Positions 52,279 to 64,000 of a DNA stretch of 64,000 nucleotides are shown here, piece after piece. A program made the position numbers and the translations under genes. How positions within the stretch are numbered: the stretch's first letter is position 1; the number at the start of each line of letters is the position of its first letter. This DNA is from Euglena gracilis (lineage: Eukaryota > Euglenida > Euglenophyceae > Euglenales). The notes beneath the pieces were generated by a model. The model worked only from the letters and a program-made list of their open reading frames with translations, was not told the DNA's origin and ran no database searches. Where the stretch lies: assembly GCA_039621445.1 (NCBI GenBank), contig CP154956.1, positions 58,699,980 to 58,763,979 of the forward strand. Direction: 5' to 3'.

Positions 52279-53891
52279 CTGAGGAAACCCGAGAGATACG
52301 GTGAAAACGAATGTGAAAAATATTTTGGCATTCACACTCCATGACTTGGGGGGGAAACAGGATGGATTTCTTGGAGCGGGAAGCCTGCCAACAAAATTTA
52401 TTTCCTTGTGGTGCTTCTAACTTTTCAAACCCCCCTGCTCTGGGGGTCCAGCCAGCACTTTGTTTCCAGCCACCACCTCTTCCCAGACAGTCTGATGGAT
52501 CCTCGGGTCCTTTGAAAACCACCGGCAAAAAAAACATACTCAAATTTAAACATCAAAAACCCAAGGGGTTGCATATTTTTGCTGTCATTTTGGAGAATGA
52601 ACCAGCTGGGAGTCCTGGTTCCTTAAAAAAAAAAAGCCCAAATGCAGTTGGGTTGTATTTCTTTAAGCCAAAATTCGAGGTGGAAATCAAAATTCCTCAA
52701 AAATGCCATTCTTTGGTGTTATCACCTCGCACCGAAAAAAATTCTGGCCCAGCCAGCTTCACCGGGGTGGTCAAACTGTATTTCCACTCGAACTTGGGGG
52801 GGGGGGGGCATTCGCAGCCAGTTGGGCTGACAAGATAAAAGTTCTGGCTGGCTGGACTCCCCTCAGGGGCCGGGTCTCCTGCAGCTTAAGAAATTCCCTG
52901 CCCGTCCCCCATTTGAAAAGGGATGAAGAGAAGAGCGCTCAAAAAAATTCTCATTTGAATACCAGGGGGGCTTGATTGGGAATGATTGCTGATGAGAAAA
53001 ATTTTTTGCTGGGAAAAATATTGGACTGAATCCTTAAAATGCAGGGAAAAAACTCTGAAAAAGTCTCGTGAACCCATTGTTCAAAACAACTCTATAATTC
53101 ACCTCAAAATCCCGAGGTTTCCGAAATACACATTCAAAATTGGTGACGTTTGCTGAAATTGTGAAATTGGCAAAAATGAAACACATTCTTGATTTTGGTT
53201 GGTCAATTCACTTTTAATAGGTGTTTTGGAACAAAAACACAATCCAAGAATCTGCATGACCACTGAACACCGAAGAAAACTTCTGGGCGTTGACTGGAGG
53301 AGAGTGGAGTCTTCTCAAATTTTACAAGAAAATTTTTCAAATTTCAAATTTTCCAGGATGGATCCTTAAAATAGAGGGAAAAAATCCTGGGCAAAGTTTC
53401 GTCCAGAATTTTTCCACAACTAATAAATAAAAGTAAATTGACCTGGAAGCAAACCTTTTGGCCTGGTAAGGCTTGAAGGAAACACGAGAATAAATCGAGG
53501 TTATGCTGAGTCGGAGCGCATCCAGGAGAAACAACTGTCGAAACATCTATGAGGACAAGAGAAAACGCGACAAACAACGACGGAAATTTGACATTTGTGG
53601 ATGAAGAACAATAATGGTATGAGCTGAAGTCGCAAGAAGGAGCTTTCCTTGTGATTTCTTCCGAGCTTCTTTTGAGACAGGGCTGGAAAGATTTCCACTT
53701 GCTGCACCTGGAAAGCTAGGGTTATTTTGACTTCACGTTGGAATAAAACACGTCTATCACATCCTGCAAAGACGATAATTTTGGGGTCAATTGAAATCCA
53801 AAAAAAACTAAAAACTAAAAAAAAACACTTAGACATCTTTCGTTCATTGCATATAATTGATCCACAGTATTTTGCAAAGAAAAACCCATAT

Positions 53892-54000
53892 CCACAGACT
53901 TTCACTTGATCGCACTCTTTAATGGCAGAGGACTGAAACACACCGATGCCATTGAATATGCAACGCCTGGCATTTTGTCTCTTGAAGAACCGCTGAAGCA
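53892..54000 (+). CDS. Weak candidate exon on the plus strand
   Basis: The acceptor CCATATCCACAG precedes ACTTTCAC, and the donor is AAGCAG followed by GTAAATC. It would read FHLIALFNGRGLKHTDAIEY, then ATPGILSLEEPLKQ. Both splice sites are good. The codon use differs from the GC-rich minus-strand exons. No partner exon or family is recognised. Confidence 0.3.
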
Positions 54001-54529
54001 GGTAAATCATCCCTACAATAATAAATACACAGAAACAAACACGTTGATGAGATTACAGCAAAGCCAAAAAAAATTGGATGCAATTATCGACATTGTAAAG
54101 TTCTTTGTGCTGCGTTGTTGGAATGTCATCCTCCATGCACATGGGAGATGAGAGCACCCTCTGTCCAGGATGAGAAAAACAGATACGCAACATTTAGTTT
54201 CATCTATACGGAAATGATGGTTGATTTTTTCAAAAATTCACTCATTCAACAGAAACATTTTGTTTGCATCTGCAGGGTGTTTTCTCCCTGCGCATGAGGC
54301 ATTTGCAAGTGTACAAACACACATCAACCCAGCATGAGCAAAGAAGGTGAAAAATAACAAAGATATCATTTTAACCTGCCATGAGGCCTTTGCTGGAGCC
54401 CTTCAACAAAACACAGAAAAACAGAAAACGTACAAAATGGTGTGCGCTTTTCTTGGGAAGGAGCCAAGAAAGATAAATGCGACCCCACGTGACTGATCCA
54501 GGTCAGGCTGTTTTTTACCAACCCCGGAG

Positions 54530-54850
54530 GGAGGGGTCCGGAGTGCCTATGAGTGCCTGCCCAGGCAGGCACTAACCCCCCCCCCCCCCGGGTCAGATTT
54601 CGGCCTGTGCCCAGGCACATTCCTTTGAAAATAGGCCATTTTTGGCTCCCTGGCGCCTTCGGGGGGGGGGGGGGGGGGCGGCTCGGCGGACTCACCCACT
54701 TCCCTCCCCCCTCCCCCCCTCCCGGGGTCCACGACTAAAAAAAAAAAGTGCCCTGCCCCCCCCCCCCCCCCGGGGGGTCGGATCGGGAGGGCCTGCCCAG
54801 GCCGGAACCCCCCCCCCGGGGTCGGCACCCGACTAAAATACGGCCTGATC
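54530..54850. repeat. GGTGCCTGCC repeat, copy 3
   Basis: GAGTGCCTGCCCAGGCAGGC arms, long C and G runs, GAAAATAGGCC and a GGCGCCTTCGGGG hairpin fragment appear in the same order as at 40,725-40,980. Confidence 0.65.
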
Positions 54851-55539
54851 CAGGTCATTGGTCATTGGTTGAGCACTTGATCTTAATTATGGCCCAGCAT
54901 GGTGCGGAGGGCCCTAAAACAAATGGAGGAAAAGCTCAGGACTTTTTTCCTCTGATTTTTGCACTTTGGCCTTAACCCATGTGACTGCGCCTCGTCAGAA
55001 TCCACCCATTGGCACAAAAAAACATCATTGACAAATGGGAAATGTGCACACCTCCCAATGCAGAGGAAAGAAGCATCACCAGATGGGTGGGACTGAGTTT
55101 GGTCGTGGCCTGACAAACAGCCAGAGAAAACGACAGCAGGGTGTTGCTCAAGGACCCTTGAATTTTCTGAGCTGGACCCCCCAACGAGCTTAGAAAATTT
55201 GGGACCAGGTGGAAAACTTGGGCTGGTGGGAAAAAACCCAGAAAACTGCCAAAAGGGGTTTTTTGGGAGGGGGGAGGGGGTCAGCACCCACCCACCCACC
55301 CCCTGGGGTGGGGCCCCCGGGGGGGGGGGGGTCCCAGGGGACCCACCCACTTTTGCCCGAAAATGGCCAAAAAAACGCCAAAAATAGCACCTTTTTCAAA
55401 ATTTTCGGCACCTTCGGTGCTGAAAAAGATATACCCACCAGCCCCAACCCCCACCCCCCCCCCTGGGGGGGGGGCGGGGGTCCAAGGCCCTCCCCCCCCC
55501 GGGGAGTGGGTCCAAGATTAAAAAAACCCCTGTCTGCCA

Positions 55540-55860
55540 ATTATGTAAAAAAAAATAGATTCTTTGACCCCAATTTTGCCATGGCCAGCTCTTTTCCGAC
55601 CCATTGTGGCACATTTTCGACCCATTTTTGGCCATTTCTACACCCCAAAGAGCGAAAAATCTGTTACTGTCCAGCCACCTACCTGAAAGGCGGTTGGAAA
55701 TAAACAAAAATTGTTGATAGGGGGGGGGGGGGGGCTGGAAAAAGGCTGCTGACTGGAAGAAGTCTGCTGGCTGGAATAAGGCTGCTGGCTGGCAAAACTG
55801 CTGACTGGATGAACCCCTTCGGGGTGGGGGCAAATTTTCTTAGGCCACGCTCATCATCCC
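55540..55860. repeat. Dispersed repeat D, best second copy
   Basis: It contains CATTTTCGACCCATTTTTGG, CTGTCCAGCC and AATAAACAAAAATTGTTGAT, followed by a tandem of GGCTGCTGGCTGG units and TTCTTAGGCC. It parallels 9,540-9,965. Confidence 0.65.
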
Positions 55861-55913
55861 AACACCAGATGTCAAATAATTTGGTGTAAAGGGAGGGAAC
55901 AAGCTCGACACAC

Positions 55914-56065
55914 CAGAATCGGTGTCCCTTCCGGCTGATTGTCAACCAACTGAGCAGCCAGTGTATTGATGCGGTGGCTCAGAGGCGGGCTGGTGGAGGG
56001 GAAATAGTCCGAACGAAGGGGGTCAAAGAGAGAGATATCTTTGCATTGCTGTATTGTGTAAGCTT
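55914..56065 (-). CDS. Isolated candidate exon, function unknown
   Basis: The acceptor GTTTTTGCGCAG precedes AAGCTTAC, with a GT donor after CCGATTCTG. It reads AYTIQQCKDISLFDPLRSDY, then FPSTSPPLSHRINTLAAQLV and DNQPEGTPIL. The frame continues VCRACSLPLHQI past the donor. A C-x-x-C pair there recalls the start of a CULT/cereblon-type domain, but no further part of that domain was found, so I leave it unassigned. Confidence 0.4.
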
Positions 56066-56949
56066 CTGCGCAAAAACACATTTACGGGCATCTTTATGTG
56101 GAGGCGGGGGTTCGATATAAGGGCAGGTCCGGCGGGAACCCCCGATGTGAACATTGGAATAGCAAAGACGGAAAAAACTTTAGCCTGGAAAAATGCACCA
56201 AACCAAGAATTTTAGTCACTCAAACCGACCATGATGCAATTTGATGCAATGCAATGGAAACTTGTGTAAAATCCTGCAAAATAAAGTTAAAATGCAAGGC
56301 GCAAAAGGATCCATTTTTTAGGAAAATCCTGGCAGGGGGGGGTCCGGACTGGACCATTATTGATTTGGAGTTTCACCTCAAAATTTGGCTTGAAAAAAAT
56401 GTTACCCACCTGGATTGGGGTTTTTCCCCAATGTTTTCCCCCTGTTGGACCATCCTCAGGGGTGGTGTTTCCATTAGGTTCAGATAGAAGCTCTCCTTTT
56501 AGAGGGGAAGCTGCAATTTGGGACTTGGGTCAAAATCCCGAGGGTGGGGCTTCTTTGGAAGGAGTGGACCCTGGTCTGGATTGCTGCCAATCCATGATTG
56601 CACCTGGGAAGATGTGCTGAGGTTGTTTGTTCACTTTAATACACGTGTGATGGACATGGGGTGGCCCACTGGAGCAAAAAAGGACCATTTGTACGATTAC
56701 AGATGAGAATTCAGTGTGAATCAGGATTCAGAGATGGAATGAATTTCGTTCACTTCTGATTTGATCAATCACTTCAAAATTTTTGACATTTGGCACAGCC
56801 CATGCAGAAAGGACCATTCACGAAACAGAACCTTCTGGACTTCAGCAGGAAAGGTGCTCTTGTGGTCAGGGGTCCTGCAAACGGAGGAGAGAATATGAAG
56901 AGTGGCAAACCAAGGAACGCTATACACTCAGTAGCATGATATTTTTATT

Positions 56950-58000
56950 ACATCGGTTCAAAATTTTTATAAAAAAATCTGTATGTCGGTTCATTTCTCC
57001 CCCAAAATCCAATGCCATTGCCCGATATGGGCCGTTTGCCCACAAGATGCATGCAGCATCTTGAGCGGCACAACTTGCACCAAAGGATTTTCCCTTTGTC
57101 GGTGCGCACATTTTTACAAATCAATATTTTTCTGAAAGTGGCACGCCGAAACCTAAATTGTGTGGTCAGGATGTGGACTGGTGCGGCAGGACGGGGAGAT
57201 GGAAGCAGGGGCTTTGCCAGTTAGAGTGCCGAAGAACAGGTGTCACCACAACATACGGGGCACATAACCCAGTACGTGTGTTTGGGAACCTTCCTTCCAG
57301 TGGATTCCTATTCAACATGGGATGTTACCATGCCCTGAAACTTCAACTTAGTCAGAGTTCAACATTCGGTGTGCACAAATGTGCACAATGACCATTTGAC
57401 AAATGTGCAAACAGGCCACCCGTAGAAGCTGAAATTGGCATGTTTGAGAAATTGCACAGTGGTTGGTTTGTGCAAATGCGCGAATTTTGGTCAAAGTCTG
57501 CGCATCTGCGCAACCACCAACCACTTGTGCAGCTTCACACGCGTGTGCCATTTAGAGGGTTCGGCGTTACTGAAGCTTAAAACCCCTTAAATCAGAGATT
57601 TTTTGTAGAATTTGAATACAACTAAAAGACCAGGTTTCTGGGCCTGAATTTGGGCATCGGCGGTTGAGCACATGCAAAATCATTTTAACCCTGAAACATA
57701 GATACAAACAGCACTTCCAGGTTTTATCCTTTTCTCTTTAGGTCAAAGGTGCCCTTCACCCCCAGTACAGTCCGAAATGAGGCATAATACATGGGCAAAT
57801 AAATGGATGTGTCAGCTGACTTGAAAACCTTGGTGTTCATATGCACACTTAATTTGTTCTTTTCTGACATAACACACAACTCCTCCACTTTGTGGACAAC
57901 ACCTCTTCACGCTGCTCTCCTATTGTTTGCATTCTTCTCTTGTCTCAGAAGTCCCGTTTTGGAGACTTCATTCAAGCTCAAAATATAATTTTGGTCGGTA
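56950..58000. repeat. Third, strongly diverged relative of the TIR element family
   Basis: Blocks match 29,880-31,438 in order. These are GTGGCACGCCGAAACC / GTGGTCAGGATGTGGACTGG, then GGTGTCACCACAA, and TGAATTTGGGCATCGGCGG. Next comes GACTTGAAAACCTT, then TCTTCTCTTGTCTCAGAAGT. A GCGCATCTGCGCAACCACC motif lies near 57,505. Terminal repeats are not recognisable. Confidence 0.55.
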
Positions 58001-59415
58001 TACACAAATCAGCCATTAGTATGGTTCATTTGAGAGGAAACTGTGGAAATTGTAACCAATAAAATTGCGGAAATTGAAGAGATTGCAAAGAATTGTGGTT
58101 TCAATTACCCTCCCCCCCATCCACCTGGAAACCTCCGTAGAGAACTGTACTGAATCTGAATGCCCCGTCATCAATTCTACCATTGACAGTGGTAATTAAT
58201 TTAAGGCAGAAATGAACCAGTATATTAACAAAATTGAGAAGCAGGGAAGCATTCACAAATCACTGAAAGATTATTGCAAAGATTACGCACTGACCGAAAG
58301 AATGGCCTAAACCACCCCCACTGCTTGCGAAAGTTTCTTGGCTGCAATTCCAAAACCCGGGTTTTTTGCAATTTTTATTCACCCAAGCATCAAAAATGTA
58401 TAATTTTTGACATGCCAAAAACCATGTTGTCAGGGAAGTTGGGATGTAGTGGGGTCGGACATTGACCAACGACTCTTTGACCCCCACTGTCATAGAGAAA
58501 AAACGACATCCAGGAAGCAGAAAAACACCTGGAAAAAAATAAAATTTAAACAAACAACGTCCACAGAGGTTTGTGTTTGTGCCAAAGCAGAAGGCGGCCA
58601 TCAAGCCATGCCAATAACGCACAACTTCAGTGCAAGCGAAGTGTGAAGATGAAATTACTCTGTCAGAAGCTCATCACCTACGTTTGATGTTGTAAGGACT
58701 TGAAGCATCCGCTTCTGTCCACGGATCCCCTTGGATCAGCCTATTTGCCACAGTTGGAATCACGCACTCCTGGATTGTACCAGGGAGGTTGACTGGACAA
58801 GGGAATTGACAGCGATGAAATTTTTATTTTCTGCTGAAACAATATGTCCCATGTTGTGCAAAGGAAATGCATATTGGCTGCACCGCTCTGTCCAACCCTT
58901 CTCAGTCGAACCCAACGAGAACATCTTGGTAAAACCTTAAATTAAAGCTTAAATTAAATTAGTCAAAGCTTTAAAGGTCTTAAAATGACAATGCCTCATA
59001 TGACAATTTTTTTCCAGGGATAATAACCCCATCAGGCCCGTATCCTTCCGGGGGGGATTAATTGGGGTTCTTAAAACAACTCAAATTGTTTCTGATTGAG
59101 ACTGCACACGTTTTTGTTCGCCAACAACTCAGGCCAGCAAGCCCATTTGTTCACTGTATTTTTTGTCTCACAAATGAGATTTCTAAAAAATTCAGGGAAC
59201 ATTTGTACTGTGTCCTGTGTTTCGTGCCAGTATCAGAGTATGGATGCAAAAACATTACCTTGACGCTGTGGACTGCATGCCAGCGACGCTACTTGCAGAT
59301 TGGGGGTGTGAAAAAAGTGGAGCTCTCAATATTTTTGCCTTCAGCAACCCCTCAGCAAAGTCACTGAACGCTGCGTTCCACATTATGACATTTCTGAAGG
59401 AAAACCATTGCACAC
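58001..59415. other. No supported gene
   Basis: A/T-rich sequence fills this stretch. A plus-strand frame at 58,731-58,940 and a minus-strand frame at 58,260-58,622 lack splice contexts and codon bias. Confidence 0.4.
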
Positions 59416-59600
59416 CTGCAGTCAAGCCAACTTCGAGATGAGGATACCGCGCTCCAGATGGGTGATCCACCACATAATAAGCATGCCACAGTGGTGTCAT
59501 CAGTATCACCCCACAGACACATCCACAAAGAAGAACGAAGGAGGCGACCTTCCGCAGCATTTGGCAAGCGCCATCTCCATGAAGAAAAGGTCGGAACATC
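59416..59600 (-). CDS. Candidate exon with one membrane span
   Basis: The acceptor GCCTCGCAG precedes GATGTTCC, and the donor is ACTGCAG followed by GTGTGC. It reads MFRPFLHGDGACQMLRKV, then a hydrophobic stretch ASFVLLCGCVCGVILM and PLWHAYYVVDHPSGARYPH. One transmembrane helix is likely if it is real. A possible upstream exon starts at a Met at 59,916 (MGTFIKVALKKALGG). No family recognised. Confidence 0.45.
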
Positions 59601-59706
59601 CTGCGAGGCAGCACAAAAAAAAGAATGTTGGATCAGCGAGATTTGCACAGATTTGTTACATTGGTGTCCTGTCCCCCATCGGAACAATTTTCTGAAATGG
59701 GGTGTT

Positions 59707-59916
59707 TCAGCTTTCACCCTCCTCAATGCATTTTGTGACTGGGTGCCATATGGCGTGCGGGCTTTGTTGTTTTTTTCCTGCAATTTCAGTCTCGGTAAAA
59801 GATGTGTATTGATCGATGGACTGAGATGACTGAGGTGGAGCGATGGATGGATCTGGGGGCATATGCCAAGAACCACCCAAAGCTTTTTTTAATGCAACCT
59901 TGATGAAGGTTCCCAT
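59707..59916 (-). CDS. Weak candidate first exon or small ORF
   Basis: It reads MGTFIKVALKKALGGSWHMP, then SIAPPQSSQSIDQYTSFTET to a stop after EEGES. The basic, amphipathic start followed by Ser/Gln-rich sequence could be a leader. No GT donor is obvious before the stop, so a link to the 59.5-kb exon is speculative. Confidence 0.25.
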   Translation of the reverse strand: MGTFIKVALKKALGGSWHMPPDPSIAPPQSSQSIDQYTSFTETEIAGKKQQSPHAIWHPVTKCIEEGES

Positions 59917-61968
59917 GGTTGCTGGCAGTTTTCCAAAACTGCTCTGTGCAGTGCATCGTGTCGGGGCCGCCCCCCATCCCGGGTGGCACAGCTCAAAGGC
60001 TGAAATAAGGCCGGGTCAAATTTTTTCAAGCGACGCCCAGGCTCGGTAACGAGAACTTCCAAAAAGAAAATTGCAAGTACAAGCTTGGAACCAGAAATCA
60101 GGTTTAATTGCAATCGCCCCCCGCCGCTGTCGAAAAAGGGTGACCCCTTTTTTTTCGAGAAAAGTTGGCAAAATTTGACATTCCAGCGCCGTGCGCACCA
60201 TCATGGGCTGACTCCCACTCAAAAATGTGGAGGCCGTGAAATGACCCTCTATTATTTCTGTGACTGAGTGGTGGTCTCTGGCGTTGGACTTCCCAGGAGG
60301 AACGAAATTTCAGGTTGAGGGTTTGTGTCAGAATTCCAATATCTTCAAAAAAGAACTTGAAAAAACCCTCAGCCTATTCGTTTGGATTTTTTCTCAGGAT
60401 AATGTCAGGGTTTATGGATAACTTGTCGGGTCAAAATGTAGCGAAATGAACCTTCCCGAATGTGATGACCATTTATCTTGGTTCTTTAAGTTTTTTTTGC
60501 TTGGCTTATTCAAATTTTCGACGAATCTGACTTGGGGCAAAAAATTATTCTGTCCCAAAAAAAATTTCACACAACAAATATGGGACGGATGGTGTAGGAA
60601 TGCCAAGGCCAGAACTGGCCGACCGTTGTATGACAACTTGTCAGGGAACGAACAAAGGATGGCGGCCCAACCACTATGGTGCTCATTTCAATTTCTGTTC
60701 AGGCTTCTGTTAAAAATTCCTGGGGGTCCCTGTACTATGTGGTGCTGCCCATAGCAGACGTGCTCCCTCCCCGAATGGTTCCGGGTCCTGGCGTTGGACA
60801 ACCCATGTGAATTACCCTTGGAAATGGCTGTTTTCGGTGTGCTGCACAGCACCACCCATTCCAGAACCCGACCCCCCCCCAGGAAAGTGGGAAACTACAA
60901 ATGCCCTGTCCCCTGCCTGCCCCCCCCCACCCCGGTGGGGCGTGACATAGAATGAAGCCTGCGTCCAAATGACCTTGGACCTTGGCCTCGATTGGTCGAT
61001 TGGAAATCACCACCAAGCGCAAGGGAATGACTCCAACCATACTGCTGGTTGAAGGGGTTGTGACTGAGTCACGCTCAGTCATGCTCACTTACAACCAGTC
61101 GTCACACAGAAACCTCAGTGCCAGAAAAAGCTGAAATTGGCCAAAAGTGCCCAAAAAGTGCTGTCCCAAAGATGGACAGAAGTGGACAAACAAGGGAAAA
61201 AAACTGCCGAACATAGCCAAAAGTGGCCAGATGTGGCCAAAATCTCCATTCACGCTCAGTCATGGAACCCCACCTATGAGGGTCCTCAAAACCACAGTCA
61301 CACCCAGCCACACCCAGCCACGCCCAATCACGCCAAGTCATTTCATAGGAGCTTGGTTGTGAGATCCCCCTGAGATATGTGTGTTGGCACCCACCCCAGA
61401 GTCAAAATTAAGGACACACACGTCAAGAAAAGTGCGTCAAAGGAGGTTGTTGCATAGTGGTGGTGAGAAATGACGTATCTGTCTCCAATATTTTTAACAT
61501 TGTCGAGCCCAAAAAAAACCTCCAAATGCCCACCAGCATGCCACACCGGATAGCATGCCACTCCGGATGAATGTGTGCGATTAGGGAGGGGAGAGAGCAC
61601 CAAAGTTTGAACTTGCAATTCCAAGTGTAGGAAGAAGACATCAGTCCCAGAAAGTGTTGTGTTGCCAGTGGTTAGAGCTGAATGTCTGTCGTGACAAAAA
61701 AAAAGAGCACGGAAGCGGGCTGTGCATAGAAATTGCAAACACATGATATCGCCGGTATCAATTGATAAAGATGTTTCTTCAAGTTTCTGAAAAGAAGACA
61801 CACCTTTGTTTGGGGGGGGGGGCAGGAAGGTATTCATATAGCCACGTATCCATCATCGTGATTCAGATGACACAAACTGATATGAGGAAGAAATAAAGAT
61901 GCACAGATTGTCCACAAATACATAAATTCAAAAACAGATGCACAGATCCACCGCAAGGCTGGAGGGTT
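59917..61968. other. Non-coding stretch with repeats
   Basis: It contains a weak GGTGCC-type repeat copy (60,740-60,950) and the CAGTCACACCCAGCCAC repeat (61,120-61,370). No coding exon is supported. Confidence 0.45.
61120..61370. repeat. GGCCAAAA / CAGTCACACCCAGCCAC repeat, copy 2
   Basis: GGCCAAAAGTGCCCAAAAAG and TGGACAGAAGTGGACAAAC appear first. Then come CAGTCACACCCAGCCACACC and CAAGTCATTTCATAGGAGCT, in the same order as 36,235-36,480. Confidence 0.7.
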
Positions 61969-62166
61969 TCAATTATTTGATTTTTGCGGGCTTCCTTTCG
62001 CCCACAAGGGGTCAAAATTAACTGTCCTCGGCCCTTCCAGAGCAGCCATGAACAGGTCGTCCGGGCGGCGTTCTCGTACCATCCGCAGCAGATACTGAGA
62101 AACAGCGCTCTCCGCCTCTGCAGCCGGGCCAACCTTCTCGTCGAGGCTGTCCAGAACCCCGGAGCA
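61969..62166 (-). CDS. Terminal exon of an unidentified gene
   Basis: The acceptor CTCTGGTTTTGCAG precedes TGCTCCG. It reads CSGVLDSLDEKVGPAAEAES, AVSQYLLRMVRERRPDDLFM, AALEGPRTVNFDPLWAKGSP, then QKSNN and stop. It is helical and charged with GC-rich codons. It starts in phase 0, which matches the exon at 63,633. No family is recognised. Confidence 0.7.
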   Translation of the reverse strand, partial: CSGVLDSLDEKVGPAAEAESAVSQYLLRMVRERRPDDLFMAALEGPRTVNFDPLWAKGSPQKSNN

Positions 62167-62394
62167 CTGCAAAACCAGAGGAAAAATCACAGAGTCCATG
62201 AAAATGAAACCCTTGCAACCACTCTTGTTCTTGACAAACCACAGTTCGGGGAAAGTGCAATTGACGTGGTGTGTTTCATTGACACACCATGTCATAGGAA
62301 CCGTACCATGGGGCTGAAAGCATTTTGGGCACAGGCAAGCACCTCCTCGGTCTCACCTTAAAATAAAATTAAATTTTGTTGTAGAATTTGCTTA

Positions 62395-62705
<311 letters not shown>

Positions 62706-62983
62706 GGCAGCTCCCGCTATATGGCCCCCCCAGGGGGGGGGCATATAGTGGGGAGTGGGGGTCAAGATAATTTTTTTGCGTTAATGATGGAATAGGGTTA
62801 GGTGCGCGAGTTAGGCTTAGGGTTAAGCCTAACTTATAGACGGGTGTTAGGTGTACAAGTTAGGCCTGACCCTAAGCCTAAGTCGCGCACCTAACCCTAT
62901 TCCATCATTAACGCAACAAACACCCCCCCCCTACTCCCCACTATATGCCCCCCCCCCTGGGTGGCATATAGTGGGGAGCTGCC
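62706..62983. mobile_element. Fold-back element FB6
   Basis: The left end GGCAGCTCCCGCTATATGG adjoins C7/G9 and GCATATAGTGGGGAG. The right end has CTCCCCACTATATGCC, a C-run and GGCATATAGTGGGGAGCTGCC. The interior AATGATGGAATAGGGTTAGG and its inverse match FB1 and FB2 closely over more than 150 bases, 12-14 kb away. It lies inside TATATG/TA repeats. Confidence 0.85.
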
Positions 62984-63005
62984 ATATAGATATATATATA
63001 ATATA

Positions 63006-63068
<63 letters not shown>

Positions 63069-63132
63069 TATATATATATATATATATATGCCATATATAT
63101 ATATATACATACATATATATATATATATATGG
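62984..63132. repeat. (TA)n microsatellite
   Basis: TA dinucleotides with occasional GATA and CATA follow FB6 and end at GGGGAAGG. Confidence 0.95.
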
Positions 63133-63224
63133 GGAAGGACGTTGTTTAATGGTCCCCCAGGAGTACGTCAAAAAAAAAAGTAGGTCAGACGCTGATGAAA
63201 ATTGCCTGGCTGAAAAAAAAGGCC

Positions 63225-63510
63225 GCTTGGCTCAACCACCCATTCAGGGCTCCCGGCTGGAAATTGGTCCAAAACAGGGTCAAATGGGGGGAAATCAAAA
63301 GGGCCCTTCAAAACAACGAACTATGCATTGGAAGTCGGTCATTTGAGCCCTTTCTCCTCCAAAGCAAAAAAAAAACAGCCGTCACTGTCCAGGCACCTGG
63401 ACAGGATCAAAGCTGGTCAAAGGGGGGTTCCTGGGCTGGAAAAAGGTGGATGGCTGGCTGGACCTCCTTCCCTGGAGGGGGGGTCCTCCGGCAAACAAAG
63501 ATTCCTTGAC
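63225..63510. repeat. Dispersed repeat D fragment
   Basis: It contains GTCACTGTCCAGGCACC, GGCTGGAAAAAGGTGGATGG and CTGGCTGGACC with G-runs. Another fragment runs off the right end of the window (63,940-64,000). Confidence 0.55.
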
Positions 63511-63632
63511 TTACAATCTTCCTGAACCTCCTAAGAGCTTAGTGTGGGGTTGGCCATCAATAAAGCATCACACTGCGAGCAGGGAGGAAATCCCGTTGTT
63601 CTGGAATCCGACAGAGACTGAGGGAAACCCAC

Positions 63633-63743
63633 CTTACGCTTCAAGTGCTGCATGGTGAACTCATAGACCGTCCGCTCGATGGCCAACTGCTTGGCTGACA
63701 TCGGCTGGGCAACCGGCGCCACTTTTGGAACCCTTGGCTTCGC
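63633..63743 (-). CDS. Penultimate exon of the unidentified gene
   Basis: The acceptor GTTGCACATCAG precedes GCGAAGCC, and the donor is CGTAAG followed by GTGGGTT. The 37 codons, phase 0 at both ends, read AKPRVPKVAPVAQPMSAKQL, then AIERTVYEFTMQHLKRK. It joins to CSGVLDSLDEK. The N-terminal part of the gene must lie beyond the window. No family recognised. Confidence 0.7.
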
Positions 63744-64000
63744 CTGATGTGCAACAATGACGGTACGTAATCCCCAGGGCTGCACCGAAAAGCCTGGTGG
63801 GGGGGGGGTTCGATACCCCAATCGGATACCCTCCCTGAAGGCACAAAGAAAAACTTTCTTTGAGCAGAACGAAAATTGTAATCTAAAACTTGTGACACCG
63901 GAAGAAGGAAGGGGGCAAGAAATCTCCTCAGGACTCCTCCCCAGGGGGGGAGTGTCCAGCCAGCTGGCTGGAAAAGGTGCTGGCTGACCCCCCCCCAAGG

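Larger units (their letters stand above)
52279..55913. other. Mostly non-coding stretch with repeats
   Basis: This stretch holds repeat D pieces (52,430-52,880; 55,540-55,860), a GGTGCCTGCC repeat copy (54,530-54,850) and G/C-run palindromes at 55,260-55,500. One weak plus-strand candidate exon lies at 53,892-54,000. The rest is A/T-rich with no supported gene. Confidence 0.45.

Noticed and set aside
53500-53620. GAHPGETTVETS on the plus strand as a metallo-carboxypeptidase motif
   Set aside because: It is only a short word match, with a stop soon after and no other motif of that family nearby.

Overview
This window is nuclear DNA from a eukaryote with intron-rich genes. Coding pieces are short (44 to about 500 bases), GC-rich, bounded by AG/GT splice sites, and separated by kilobase introns full of microsatellites, C-run/G-run palindromes and old dispersed repeats. 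There are no bacterial-style operons. One gene is a UPF0301/AlgH-type protein whose N-terminal part resembles, from memory, the plastid-type plant proteins. This hints at an alga or other plastid-bearing protist, but I cannot name the organism.

Left two thirds (about 1.9-41.2 kb, minus strand): one very large gene. I identified about 29 exons by combining open frames, splice sites and, above all, reading phase. Long runs of neighbouring exons join in phase without adjustment. The N-terminal and middle parts are leucine-rich and probably alpha-helical (HEAT/ARM-like by appearance only, family not recognised). They are followed by a Ser/Pro-rich linker and then a C-terminal protein kinase domain. 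The kinase runs from the glycine-rich loop at 14.58 kb, through the beta3 Lys and alphaC Glu (14.2), hinge (11.8), catalytic loop with HND in place of HRD (7.65), SPE motif (4.2) and alphaF helix (3.8), to the alphaI Arg (2.3). Two small kinase segments were not placed with confidence: the alphaD region and the DFG segment.

42.1-45.0 kb (minus): a UPF0301/AlgH-family gene in six exons, phase-consistent and ending at a clear stop. One internal frame conflict lies in a G/C-rich run.

45.2-51.9 kb: a block of satellites, (ATAC)n, (CTAC)n and (TATATG)n. A reduced hAT-transposase-like ORF (46.4-47.3 kb) and a series of palindromic fold-back elements interrupt it. Each fold-back element has GGCA...TGCC ends and C-run/G-run hairpins. 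Their interiors are related but their terminal stems are copy-specific. Another copy sits in TATATG repeats at 62.7 kb. These fold-back elements are the best candidate for something undescribed.

51.9-64 kb: mostly intronic or intergenic sequence and relic repeats, with several isolated candidate exons. The best pair (63.7 and 62.1 kb, minus) joins in phase and ends in a stop.

Mobile DNA inside the large gene includes a 2.9-kb terminal-inverted-repeat element (20,763-23,661). It has a 5-bp target duplication and is packed with palindromic TTTGCGCAAAT-type motifs. Diverged relatives lie at 29.9-31.4 kb and about 57-58 kb. Exon coordinates are derived by eye from splice signals and may be off by one alternative splice site.
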